Source of the DNA: Formicarius rufipectus
Taxonomy: Eukaryota; Chordata; Aves; Passeriformes; Formicariidae
Length of the DNA stretch: 64,000 nucleotides
Direction: 5' to 3'
Assembly (NCBI GenBank): GCA_013399695.1
Contig: VXAU01004747.1
Coordinates: 561,588-625,587, forward strand
A model generated the notes under the pieces. It was not told the origin of the DNA and ran no database searches. It saw nothing but the letters and a program-made list of their open reading frames with translations. Positions 52,941 to 64,000 of the stretch are shown one piece after another. The position numbers and the translations under genes were made by a program. Every line of letters begins with the position of its first letter. Within the stretch, counting starts at the first letter, position 1.

Positions 52941-52960
52941 AACAGATTGATCAATCTGTT
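52941..52960. repeat. Perfect 20-bp palindrome inside the LTR
   Basis: AACAGATTGATCAATCTGTT is exactly self-complementary with no spacer, centred on GATC. It lies about 140 bases downstream of the TATA box, probably in R or U5. It could be a dimeric protein-binding site or a structured element of the transcript. Confidence 0.85.
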
Positions 52961-53050
52961 TATGAGTGAAGAGGTTTCTGTGGGATTTATTTATGAACTT
53001 TTATGCCTTATTTTCTTTGAATATCTTGTGTGTCTGGGCTGACCGTGACA

Positions 53051-53056
53051 TTAGGA
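53051..53056 (+). repeat. Target-site duplication, right copy (TTAGGA)
   Basis: Exact copy of 52592-52597, directly after the terminal CA of the LTR. The lack of any mismatch fits an insertion that is not very ancient, although six bases give little resolution. Confidence 0.85.
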
Positions 53057-54193
53057 ACTATCATTTCATAGTTTTATGAGACGTTCCTGTTCCTATCTCT
53101 TGCTTTTATTGGTTATTATCTGGCAGGGTAGATTTCTGTGCAGTTCCCACCTGAGTCACCAGAGAAGGTCCATCTTCCTCATGTATCAATTTGATTTCAA
53201 GCCCTGACAAACTCTCAGCCACAAGAAGGGAAACGATCTATAGTACACTTTGGGAGAACAAAAAGTAAAAATATTAAAACTCATAATAGATGTTTGCTTT
53301 CCATCTGAGGCCACTCCCACAGCACATTTCTCCTGTCTGCTAGGTACCATAGTCCAGATTGAGGAATATTTTTAATGGAAGGACAGGTATGAATTTCAAG
53401 CAAAAGATCAAAATGGTACCTTTTCAATTTTTTAAAGAAAAGAGCTAATTAGCCTTTTATCAGATTACATATATTTTTCAAATTACTTAAATGGGAAATA
53501 TACTGGTTTAATTAAGATTTCACAGGGAGAGATGGTTGCAAACACTTGGAACAGAGAAAGTAAGATCTTTGTGAGGAGGGTGCTGTATGTTTTACAATTC
53601 CCCATGTATTTTTGTTGTTCATACTTCAGATGGAGTCCATTTATATTTCTATGTTTCCTGTTGAGAGGATCTGATTTTATCCTGTGTCTCAATGAAGCTA
53701 TTAAAAAACATCAATCATGAGATTTCTCGTTGTATGTTTCTCTCTGTCAGAGTTGCACTGTGACATTGGTTATGTGGCAGCATACATTGATTTTCTTTGT
53801 TTTACAAGTTGAATAGCTGATCTTCCTGCAATCATACTGTGCTTTACAGAAAACTTGGTGCTTATGTTTTCCTTAGCTGGGTGTCCACATGGTTTGTATT
53901 TTGTAGGTCTATGATTTTGATGGATATGCAATGTTTTATTCTCTTTGTGTGTTTTCAGTAAGCAGTGAAAGGTCCAAGAGTGACAGTTTGAAGTTCTATA
54001 CACATACAACAAGAACAGCATGAACAATGCCAGTGTATCCTTCCCCCTCCCTTCAGGAACTCAGGAATATTTCAGAGCTGTAAAAAGAATACACTAACTG
54101 ACAGCAATACAATATCAGTATTTTGGTGGCATTATGTCAAAATAGTTGAATCACAATTAAAACAAGTCATTAGCCTAAAAGGTCCTCCTCTGG

Positions 54194-54211
54194 AAAAAAA
54201 AAAAAAAAAAA
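54194..54211. repeat. A18 homopolymer
   Basis: Eighteen consecutive A bases followed by an A-rich run to about 54230. No recognisable retroposon body lies upstream. Confidence 0.88.
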
Positions 54212-57200
54212 GGAAAAGAAACAAAAAACCCAACCCTGAAATATAAGATTCAGTAGATGTCTGTATTTGAATAATATTCAAACTGAGCCATTGAGACTAT
54301 AAAAGTCTGAAGCCTGGATACAGCCATGCATTAATTTCCAGTCTTTTGCTTTAGTTTGTCAGTTAATATCAGACACATCATGCCATGCAAATAAAGCTGA
54401 ATACTGTACAGGTCTTAGCAGAAAAGACATCAGCACTTGATTCTTTCATTCTGTGTCTGTTCTTCAGCCAGCTCCATGGGATTAATGCTACAATGCTGCA
54501 TACAGAACTGGGGTTTAGTTTGCTTGCAAGATTGGTGTCCCTAATGCAAAACAAAAAATATTTTTTATCTTAGGACAAATGGAAAGTTCTTATTATATTG
54601 TTTAATGTGTTTTACCTTTTTATTCACATGAAAGTAAATTTAGAGATAAAGGGCTGGGTTTGGCTGGAAAATAAGAACATTTCATCTTGGAAGTACTTAA
54701 ACCATTAAAACTGCAAAAGAGTAATTCAATAGCAATTCATAAAATACCTTCATCGTTCTCTGGAATTTTTTGGACGAAAGATATAATGAAGAATACTTCT
54801 TTCAATGTTTCAATGTTATCAATAAAACTTTTCCCATTTATCTTTGCAACACCTGTGCTCTTTTGAAGAACACAGATGGAACCTGAGCAATCTGGCTACT
54901 TGTTCTACAAAGTCAAAAATAATTAGGAGATAAAATATTATTTTTTTCTGCTGCTTTTGAGCATCAAGGTGGAAAAAGCATGGACCATTTAGCCAGGCTC
55001 TGAACCATACTCAAGGAAATGGTACAAAGTCAAAAAAAGTGGCCTCAAGAGCTTGAGGCACGTGAATGTCACTGGCTCAAGAACTTGATAATTTATTAAT
55101 CCATTCCAGCTGCAGCAAATGGCCCTTTCATGGCCTGTGGCTCCCCGACAGAATTTAGATGATGTTTTCAGGCTATGATTTGGAGTGGTCCTAGAGTGGT
55201 GGCTGCAGGAAGGAATTTAGCTTGATGCCAGCTCCTTTTCCCTTTCCCTGGCAAACCTCAGTTGAGAGCTGAGGGCACCGCACCCAGCCAGCGCTCATCT
55301 TTCCAAGGCTCTCCAGCAGCAATCATCTTCCCAAACACCCATCTCCTCCTCCAACAGGAGTCCTGCTGATCCCTGGCAGTCCTCAGGCAGGAGAAGGGCA
55401 GGGAAATGAAACTGGGAGGAAAACAGCCCTTCAGAGGCCAAGCCCCGGCAGTGGCAGGATGAGCATAGTGCGGGGATAACTCTTACCTCTGTTCATTTAA
55501 TGACTAGAGTTAACTAGCAGTGAGGGTGATGTAGGTGGGTGGATTCACACCACCAGCACCACCCTCTCCTTATCCCTTCTCCCTGTAGCAGGAATAGCAG
55601 TAGCTGCTGGTCCAACCTCCTATCCCTAGGAGATTCCAAACAGCTGCCAATCCCCTGCAAACAGTTCTGCCTTCCTCTCTTAGTCTGATCAGAACCCTTT
55701 CAATCAGCCCTACCTGCCCCCATAGCCTGCTTGCATCCAGAGGGGCTGTCAATCAGGGACCAACTCCCTGTCCTCTCTGCAGGAGTGTGGGGGAACAGCT
55801 CAGTGCTGTGACCCAGCAGTGTCCCCTCTCCTCTGATGAGCAGTGGCTGAAAGTTTTATTCTTCTATCTGTAAGTGTTTTGCCATCTGAAAGAGTGCACG
55901 GGCCAGGCAAATCATCACCCTCCTGGGCAGACCACAGGCACTCTTGTCCAGACCCCTGCTAGTGACCCAACCACTGCAGCAACCAAATAGGCAAATGTGC
56001 CTTTTCTGTGTTCTTGTCAAAGTCATATTTTCATACCTCTTTTTCTCACATCTTCAAGACAGGCCTGTGGTTCACACTAATCGCACAATCTGGTGAAATC
56101 CTGTGTGCTCATATGAACTCCCTCGTGGCCTCTGCTTACACAGGCACGAGAGGGTTGTTGCATTCACACGTGTTTGCTTGCAGAGGTCCCAGTGCATCTT
56201 CTTCACATGTGGGTGCCCTGTGCAAATACACACATGCACTCTGTTGCATCAAACAGGGTGTGTGGCAAGAGAGGTGCTCCACAAATTCAGATGCTGGTAC
56301 CTTGTGGCCACCCTTGTCCCCCCATAACAGAGAAGAGGGTGCATTTGAGGAGACCTTTGATGGCTTGCTCTTGGGGATCACTACTTATGTACAAAGGGGC
56401 CAGTGTTTTCCAGACAGATATATTAAATAACTCCACACTGAGCAAGTTATGAGGTGCCCCAGTACAGCTGTAGCGCTCACAGAAACTGCTTTGGAGCCGT
56501 TTGCCTCACAGAAAGAGAATAAAACCACACTAAGTTGAGTCCCACAGCCGGCTCAGTGAGCTGCTGTGCCTGTGAGTTCCTGCGTGGTTTGCGGTTTGCA
56601 CCCTACCAGCTTGATTGGCTGTGCTTTAGGAGGGAGAGGCTGACATGCTGGGGTGAGGACTTGTGTGTCCCGCATGGCTCCGCAGACTTTGGCCCTTGCT
56701 AAGCATTTGTGCTGAAGACAGGTTGTTATGAGACTCGTGCCATTCCCCCACTGCTTTGCCTCATCACAGATCCTGACACAGCCGAGTGCAACCACCTACC
56801 TCAAAGGTACAGATCTGCTTGGCCACTTCTTTCGCTATGAAGTTTTAAGAGTAGGTGCATTGAGTAAATTAGTATCACATTCTCTGCAGTTAACCTAGCA
56901 AGGTTGTCGCTGCAAGGTTTGAGATTCAGTGTGTTTTCTTTTCCACTGCAGGTGCATCAGGTTTTCCTCCTTGTCAGTGGGGGATCTGGACTGTGCTCAG
57001 GAGGAGCGTATTTATTGGAACCAAACAAAGAAAATAATGAATGGGGAAATGTCTTTTTATTAGTCAGAAGCACAAAGAAAGGAGGTATCCAGATTTCCCA
57101 GAAACTTTAAGTTTGCTCTGGCAGAGATCAGACTATTGTAACTCTGAGACACCCATTGTAATCATACCGAGAGGGGTAAGATGCCTAGAAAGAAAAATGC

Positions 57201-58740
57201 TTCTGGCAATTGAAGACCTGGCACTGTTGACCCTCCTTTTGGTGTCTTCTGTGGAATGTGGTTTTCTCAAGGGGTCAGGCATGAATGTAGTTTCTCCTTG
57301 ATTGCTTTTTAATGTTCTTGTAGAGCTTTTTGATGCATTGTAAGCGTAATATGCAATATTGTTATGAGACATCCCTTTAGACTGGAGTGCTATAGAGCTG
57401 TATGGCAACGTCTTGCATGTGCTTCATGTGTGTTTATGTGCATAAAGTCTGTAATAGTTGTCCTGTAGGAGTGAAAGGACATCGGTCTCCAAGATACAAT
57501 TTAGTAGCATCCTATCAGTACAAAATTTTCTTAGAAAAAAAACCTCTAATGTAAACTCTCTTCAACAGCAGCAGGAGAGTCCGTCACTTTTATAATTGTC
57601 TGCTGAAGAAGGGTTTTATAATAACTGAGCTTTTAGTAAATGGGCATGGCAGGAGGAGCTGGGTTTTGGAGTTAGAAAGAGATGCCCATCAGTTCTGTTT
57701 TGGCATGGAAGATTGTAGGTGATGCAGTCATCCACTTGAAAGCGGAAGAGAGAGACCCATGCTTTAGTCTCATCTCACGGGTGTCTAAGTAGGACATAAA
57801 CTCTGATGTGCTAGTGCTGTGAGTTGTGGAACAGATATGGAGAAAGCATGTTTCCTTTGTAGCAGCTCAGTGAAAAAACGCTGTTGCAGTGACCAATTCT
57901 CCTTACCTTCCTACTTAGTGGCATTTATTCTATTTCTTTCTTGCATTCAAACTTGAGAACTCCATGGATAAGAGATTAAGCACAAAATAGCACTGTGTGT
58001 CATTCCTATTTTTATCAAGAAAGCAGAATAACCTGGAGATGAATGGATGTGCAATGTGAAAGGTACATGTCTAAACTTAGCCTAGTTTTGTTGTCTGGAT
58101 TTTGGAGCTGCTTTTATCTTTACCATTCCCTTCTGCACACATCTACTAAATTTGTTAAGACTGGAGTATCTGCCTGGGAAAAACAGGCAACTTCCAGAAA
58201 ACTAGGGCTCTGCTGCTCAAGTTAGTTGTTTGTTTTGATCTTTATACCTTCTTACATTAGTTTGCCTAAGGTGTAGCGTATCTGCAAGCTTGTCTGTTTT
58301 TTACATCTTATAGCAATTACTCTAATAAGAGACATCACTTTTCTCTTCAAACTTAGTCTTCTTTACGTATTCACATGGAATTTCTTTTTTCTCCTCATGA
58401 TTACATTCTGCTCTTGGAACCATACACCAGTTCCTTCCATGTTTTCTGATTCCAGGGCAGCAGCAGTGAGGTTGTCATGTCCTCTACACAATGTTATACC
58501 TTTCCCTCTCCATCAACTTGCAGCTTGACAGCAGCTCTCTTTAGCCACAAGCAATATCTAAAAGTTTGGCAGGCAAAAGGTTGCTATTAAGCCACAGATC
58601 TGGAACTAGTGCTGTAGGCAGTCTCTTCTGGTTTATTTTTACTGTCTGACATAATGAAAATGGTCTTCATTCCCTTCCCTATGTTTCTTCCCTTAACAAT
58701 ATTTTCTCTTGAAATTCTCTTCTTAGTGGGACTGTAAGAT

Positions 58741-58764
58741 ACATGTATATATATATGTATATAC
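58741..58764. repeat. TA-rich microsatellite
   Basis: ACATGTATATATATATGTAT-type simple repeat. Confidence 0.8.
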
Positions 58765-59040
58765 ACCTTAAAATATACCCACTGTCAAGTTCAGTCTCTG
58801 GTATTAGTTAGAAGAACCTAACCACTGTGGCTGTTAAAATGCCATATGTTTGACAAGTAAGGAAATATACAACCAATAGTTGATATGCCCATGTTTGGAG
58901 GGCCCATTTTAGTTTTCTTTAGTTTTTACAATATAATGAGGCCTCGACTTTCTCTACCTTTCTCCCTTCTCTCCAGAGTCTGCTTTTGGTTTATGAAGAA
59001 TGTAACATTTCTTCTTCTTTTAGTTCCTCAAATTGGTATA

Positions 59041-59150
59041 TAGAATCACAGAATCTTTAAGGTTGGGAAAGACCTCTGAAATTGAGTCCAACAGTTAACC
59101 CAGCACTGCCACGTTCACCCCTAAATCACGTCCCTATGTGCCACATACAT
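59041..59150 (-). mobile_element. CR1 LINE 3' end, minus strand
   Basis: Read on plus, the segment opens with TAGAATCACAGAATC, the reverse complement of the terminal CR1 octamers. It then follows the expected reversed CR1 3' order: AAGGTTGGGAAAGACCTCTG, GAGTCCAACAGTTAACCCAG, and CTAAATCACGTCCCTATGTG. The element therefore lies on the minus strand with its 3' end at 59041. Similarity fades after about 59150. It is the only minus-oriented CR1 here. Confidence 0.92.
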
Positions 59151-62100
59151 ATTCAATATAATGACTGTCACATACTTCATCTAAAGCTCAGGGCTGACTG
59201 CCAGCCATACTCCAGTCAGCACAAATTTTACCCATAAATCCCTTGATATCTTTCAAAAATCTTTATTTTGCAACTCCCTTGAAAGAGTCTTCTTAATATT
59301 TTCAGCTTATCTTTCCACCATTCTTACATTTGGGAAGCAGGGGAGGAGGTATATTACCATCAGGGTTTATATGGCTGTAACTGTCTTTTCTGCACAAGCC
59401 TTTCATCTTAATGGCTACACATATTTTTGCCCATTGTTGGAAATTTTGCCTGTTTGGCTTTAAGACAGGTGAGTGTGAATGCTCTCACTTTATAATCAGA
59501 CCCGTGTATGTGAGTGTGATTACATTGAGAAGACAGAAATACCGAAGCTGTACCAGCCAAACTAAATTGACAATCTGCAAAAATGAACTGGCCCCCTGAG
59601 AAGGCAGTTTTATGGATTTTGGTACCTCATTATGTTTAAATATCTCCATAAATGGCTGCACCACACTTTTTAAATGTGTCCTACAGTACAGAGAGGTGAT
59701 GTGACTTATCCAGAGATGCGCAACAAAACTTTAGTTGAGCTGGGCTTGGAAACTGAACTTCTCATCTTTCTTCATCACCAAGCAAGGTTGTCTTGTTTCT
59801 GCATTTTATAGTGATAATTTAATTTTAAATACTATTTCAAATGAGCAGTTTTTTAAAGCGGGAGAGAGAGAGATTTGCACAACTCTGAGTAGAGTTGGTA
59901 TGGACATCAGCTAGGCTAACAAATGTATGTACTATAGTCTTCATGGTTCAAAATACAAACTGATTCCCATGATACAGCCATTCTAGTGGGCTGATGTTGT
60001 ACTGAAATGTTTCTGATGTGTGATCACTACTGTCTCAGGGATATTGAACTTTACCCAGCTGGGTAATCTGGGTGAAAGGAAGGGCATCTTTCTTTTCTTT
60101 TGACTTAACCCAGAATGCTATCTCTGAAGCATAGTTGCTGTAAATACTGTTTCTAGAAGGATTTCAGATAGATGAGAATGAAAAGAACTTATCTTGGAAG
60201 GGTCTGAGTTCTTCCTGTGGACTTAATTTTTTTTTAGATTGTTCTGCTAATTGGAGAACCATGCTAAAATACCATTTAAATAACATCTAAGCAGAGCAGA
60301 CTAACCTTTGACAAATAAGCCTGCTAAGAACAGACACATTATCCTGGCCTGAAGATCAGAGGTCAGTACTGCAAAATATTATGAGATGAAAGAAAATTAC
60401 TCAAATGCCTAAATGAACATTATGTGCCAATAACTCTTAAAATTCCCTTTTACCTCTCTTGGAACTCTAATATCCATCCTTCTTCTCCCCAGCTCTAATC
60501 TTTTTTTATATGCAGCTTTATCTTTTTGGAGCAGTGTAAAGTACTAATAACATGCCGTTTTTTCCTCTGAGGCACTGTATGCCTTGTGTTTTCTAGTCTT
60601 TTCTTTCTAATTCCCCAAGTTTTATTTTTTTTTTATTATTAGTGTCTCAGCATGAAAAATCCACCAGTAACTCTGAGAGTACAAAGTTAAACGCTCAGAG
60701 CTCTGGCATTCTTTTTTTTATTTTTAAAATCTAGCTGCATAAATAACAACATGTTTCCAGGTCATAGGCACTCCAAGATACAGCCGAGTTCTGACACAAG
60801 AGAAGCACTCCATAACTCTGCAATCTAAACAGCGATTATTTTAGGATGTGAACCAACTTAAAAAATTGTCTCTGTGCATACTCATGCCCTGGTCAGTGTT
60901 TTTCATGTGGAAGTATATAGTGTATAAAGCCAGGACACTAGAGGCATTCTCTCTAGCTGTTTCTATATGGTCTTTGCTATACCACATCAGACTACTAGTC
61001 TGTCACATCCAGTATGCTACCTAATTAGCGGTCAAAACATATTGATTCTGAGAAAAGTGACCAAACCCTCTATTAACAAAGTTTGCAGAGCTTTACAAGG
61101 GGATTAAACAAACGCTTTCTAACTCAATCAGGGTGATTAGTTTACACTTTGAAGTGGTATTATCAAGTTTCAAGTTCTGTTATCATTACACTAGTTGGAC
61201 TGTCCTTTCGTGATAATTCTAATAGTGTAAGAGATCTCTGATATTAAATCTGTCAAGGCAAACAAAAACAATCTCCCAGTTTACTCAGATGTTAAAGAAA
61301 ACTGAATCTAGTCTGAAAATACTTTCCCATCTTGAACAGAAGGTGAACCTTAATTCACTGAAGCCATCAAGTACTTCCACATTCTTAGAAGGGAATGAAG
61401 CAACATGCAATATTACATTGCCAAAAATTGCATCAGCATTGTCATAATCATGTCATTACCTTCAGCAGAGGCCATGTGCTGCAATTGCATGCTTTGCCTA
61501 TTGATTTCATATAGCATATATTGCTATCTCCTGTATCCTAAGTGATGACACCTGTACTACACGCCTAAATGGCTTATTGCTATCTTCTCTTTTTGCTGTA
61601 ATGAGCCCATTCAATAGTGAAAGCCTCTGAATGTTTGTGTTGGCAGATTAAGCTTTAAATATTGTTTAAGAAAATAATTTTCTTTTCCAACAACATTACA
61701 GTGAGGCAGCTCTCAGTGGGGCTGACACTGCTGCTCAGTTTCCTCACTCCAAGCAGCAGCTGCTCAACTCTATTGCCAACAGAAGTGAAGCCAACTAGCC
61801 CTGCTGAAAGATGGTGGAGGCTCTAAGGTCTACTGAGGATCCCAGTGTGAAGTGATGAACATTTTGAAAGGACCATTCTAACTGTGGGCAGCTCAGGTGT
61901 CTTAAAAACTCAATTTGTAGAATTGTCTGAAGGAATAAATTAAACACCAGGTTTTTTTAAAGGGAATTTTTTTTTTTTATAACGAGTATAATAAAGGTAA
62001 AAAAGTATTGAAAAAAATCTTCATATATTATCTACACAAGAGTTCTGTGATCTTTAAGTAGAATAAAAACCTGGATTAACTAATCCAATATTGAAGCTAT

Positions 62101-64000
62101 AGAAACAAGCAAAAGATCAAACTCAAAGTATCAAATTTCTTAAAGAACCTGTATTTAAGAATAGTTTTACTTAGTAAATTAATTAATAGATTTACTTGTA
62201 ACTTCTCAGGAAATTCACTATGTGCTCTTACAGTAAATGCTGTAATTCTTAAACTACGCTGTGCTTCTCACATATAGCAAAACCACCAAATATGTATTTT
62301 AAATACAAAACTCAGATTAGCTGTAAGTACACAGACATGGCAAGTACCTCCATAGTACATACTAATTAATTTTATTTTTATTTATTAACTGGTTTTTGTC
62401 ATTGTTTTGATTACTTCCCTTGACTCTTGAGGTCAATGTGCCAAACAGGGTTGAAGCAATCACAAGATAATGTCTGTAGAAATTAATCATTCATTAATAA
62501 CTGCAAATGCTGAATGGGTGTACAAATATTTTCTTAAATCTCCAGTACTTCTAAGGGTCAGCTCTCTAAGCATCCTGAGCTTTATTATTAATTAGTTCTT
62601 TTACAGAAAGGCTCCAACTGACTTTCAGACAGTGTTGACCCTGGGTGTTCTGTACTGACAGACATTATGTTTTCATTGCCAAAACCAAGCAGTGCTTTAA
62701 CATTCAAGAGGTTTACTCCAGGTGTATTCCTCATTGTGGAATCTCAGGGAAGAGAAAGCACAGGGGATTTTATGGCATTGTGGCTAGCTGTGGTCCATGC
62801 AGTGCATCTCTTTGGAAAGTGCCTCTAACAGCTAGGCTTATGTAAAAATTTTACTGGGAATTTAATAAGCAGTAGTTGTCTTTATTTTAAAAAGAAAAAA
62901 CAGATCAGTTCTTGATATGAAGTCAAAGTCATTGCAGAAGAAAATCCAGGCCTCAGCAAGGTCCATTCTAAAGAGAAAGGAAAAGGAAGAGCAGGAACTA
63001 GGAAGGAGTGAAGATGAAGGCCTTATTTGAATGAGAGGCTCTCCCAGTGTTATTTCAGGGCAGTTGTTTCAGGACAGTCCTCAAGGTAGCCATTAGTACT
63101 CCAGAATAAAAGCTCCCTTTTCTGGCATGGTTTCTATGTCTGGTAGTGCCTCAAAGCTGCTTTTACCTGTATTCTGTCTCACTGTAATAAATCATCAGGG
63201 GCATAACTCTCTCCTAAAGAATCCTTTTCTCTCCACGTCCAGCTAAACAGTTTTTACCGTTCTTCGCATACTATGACTTACAGAGACACTGGGAATAGTG
63301 GCACACTTGTAGCCACTGCTTTGAGTCTTCTAGGCACCTTGTGATTTCAGCTGGTAATTTCAGGGAGATTTCTAAGGAAACCCTCAGTGCTTCAGGAGAC
63401 AGTGTTAGTGACTCATATAGAAGCAAGCCCTTTCCTCTGAGTCAATATTGAATGATATGCCCTAGAACATTTCTTGCACATGAGACCCGCAACTGTAGGT
63501 TGATTGCTTGTGGTCATCAATTATCCTTCAGCTAATTGCATAAGCCTAAAGGCATTTTGCCCTGATGGCCCAGGCAGATCAGTCTGAGTACATTTTGCCT
63601 TCTGCACATCTGACATTTCAGTTTTAATTGGGCAGTAGCTGCTTCTGCTCCTAACCTGCTGTGCCCTGCTGAAAAGTACTGGAGAATGGATTTCACTGTT
63701 AGGTGAAGGGATAGATAGAGAGTCAGGGAAAGCAGCAGTCAAGATAGAAGTACTTTCCAGGGTAAATCTGGGGTCAAAGGACACAGTTCTCATATTTTAA
63801 CATCCAGACTTACCAGTTCAGCTAATCCATACCAGGTGTGTCCAGAGAAGTGTTATTTTCAGTGGGGCTGCAGCCAAAAACCTAGGAGTGTATAACAGGG
63901 CTTCTTAATTAAAGTGCCGGGTAGTTGTAGCAAGAGAAGGCAAAGAAGCAGCTGTAATCCTTTAAAACATACCAGGGAGGAACTACAGCAGTGTGTGGCC
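59151..64000. other. Non-coding stretch to the end of the window
   Basis: No gene recognised. There is a short (GA)n run at 59861-59873, a 16-bp palindrome TTACCCAGCTGGGTAA at 60051-60066, and several T- or A-rich runs (60629-60640, 61968-61980). The sequence around 61430-61720 has the mixed, TAAT-site-rich character of conserved non-coding DNA, but this is an impression only. Open frames are at most 90 codons and unrecognised. Confidence 0.55.

Larger units (their letters stand above)
52598..53050 (+). mobile_element. Solo LTR of an endogenous retrovirus
   Basis: This 453-bp element begins TGTTGGGAACTGCAG and ends CCGTGACA, so it has the TG...CA ends (TGT/ACA as a 3-bp inverted repeat) required for retroviral integration. 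A perfect 6-bp duplication (TTAGGA) flanks it. A CCAAT box (52785-52789) and a TATA box (52799-52806) lie about 190-210 bases in, where the U3 promoter should be, which fixes the plus orientation. A T-rich stretch follows. No second LTR or gag/pol/env sequence is present next to it, so it is a solo LTR, normally left when the two LTRs of a provirus recombine. Six-base duplication suggests a class II (ERVK-like) family; I cannot name the family from memory. No obvious AATAAA polyadenylation signal was seen. Confidence 0.87.
53057..59040. other. Non-coding stretch, G+C-richer near 55.1-56.8 kb
   Basis: No gene recognised. An A18 run lies at 54194-54211 and a TA-rich microsatellite at 58741-58764. 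The part from about 55130 to 56800 is richer in C and G and has longer open frames, including 56008-56430 plus (140 codons), but frames overlap on both strands and none shows a known domain. A GTAAGA-type splice donor on the minus strand occurs at 55490-55481. This could be part of an untranslated or non-coding exon region, but I cannot support a gene. Confidence 0.5.

Noticed and set aside
54194..54230. An A18 tract as a possible tail of a processed pseudogene
   Set aside because: No gene-like sequence lies upstream and no flanking duplication was found.
56008..56430. A 140-codon plus-strand open frame
   Set aside because: Other frames are open over the same bases on both strands, and I recognise no domain, so it is not listed as a gene.

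Overview
The window looks like ordinary vertebrate nuclear DNA, most probably from a bird. The evidence is five fragments of CR1-type LINEs. Four of them keep the CR1 3' end with its diagnostic 8-base tail (ATTCTRTG-like units), and one keeps a decayed piece of ORF2. CR1 with this tail is typical of birds and also occurs in other sauropsids, so bird is an inference. The sequence is A+T-rich and CpG-poor. Open frames are short, the longest being 149 codons, and they are scattered on both strands. There are no operons, no bacterial features and no CRISPR array.

I cannot support any functional protein-coding gene. Apart from the CR1 ORF2 relic, no open frame shows a domain I recognise. The window is best read as intergenic or deep intronic DNA with a sparse layer of transposon relics.

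Layout: 1-8370 is unique-looking non-coding DNA. 8371-9430 is a G+C- and CpG-enriched patch with the longest open frames, a strong candidate splice donor on the minus strand (9021-9030) and a near-perfect palindrome (9259-9279). 9431-30910 is featureless apart from microsatellites and several hairpins, the best being a long imperfect inverted repeat at 24288-24385. CR1 3' ends lie at 30911-31025, 32838-32879 and 37500-37767 on the plus strand and at 59041-59150 on the minus strand. A 195-base block containing only T and G occupies 39155-39349. A degenerate CR1 ORF2 segment (endonuclease to the start of reverse transcriptase) lies at 50395-51712.

The most informative feature is at 52598-53050: a 453-bp solo LTR of an endogenous retrovirus. 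It starts TG and ends CA, carries CCAAT and TATA boxes, and is flanked by a perfect 6-bp target-site duplication (TTAGGA). It also contains a perfect 20-bp palindrome. From 53057 to the end the window is again mostly unique non-coding DNA.

I found no convincing new biological system. The items most worth checking are the solo LTR with its palindrome, the CpG-rich patch near 8.8-9.3 kb, and the 24.3-kb inverted repeat.
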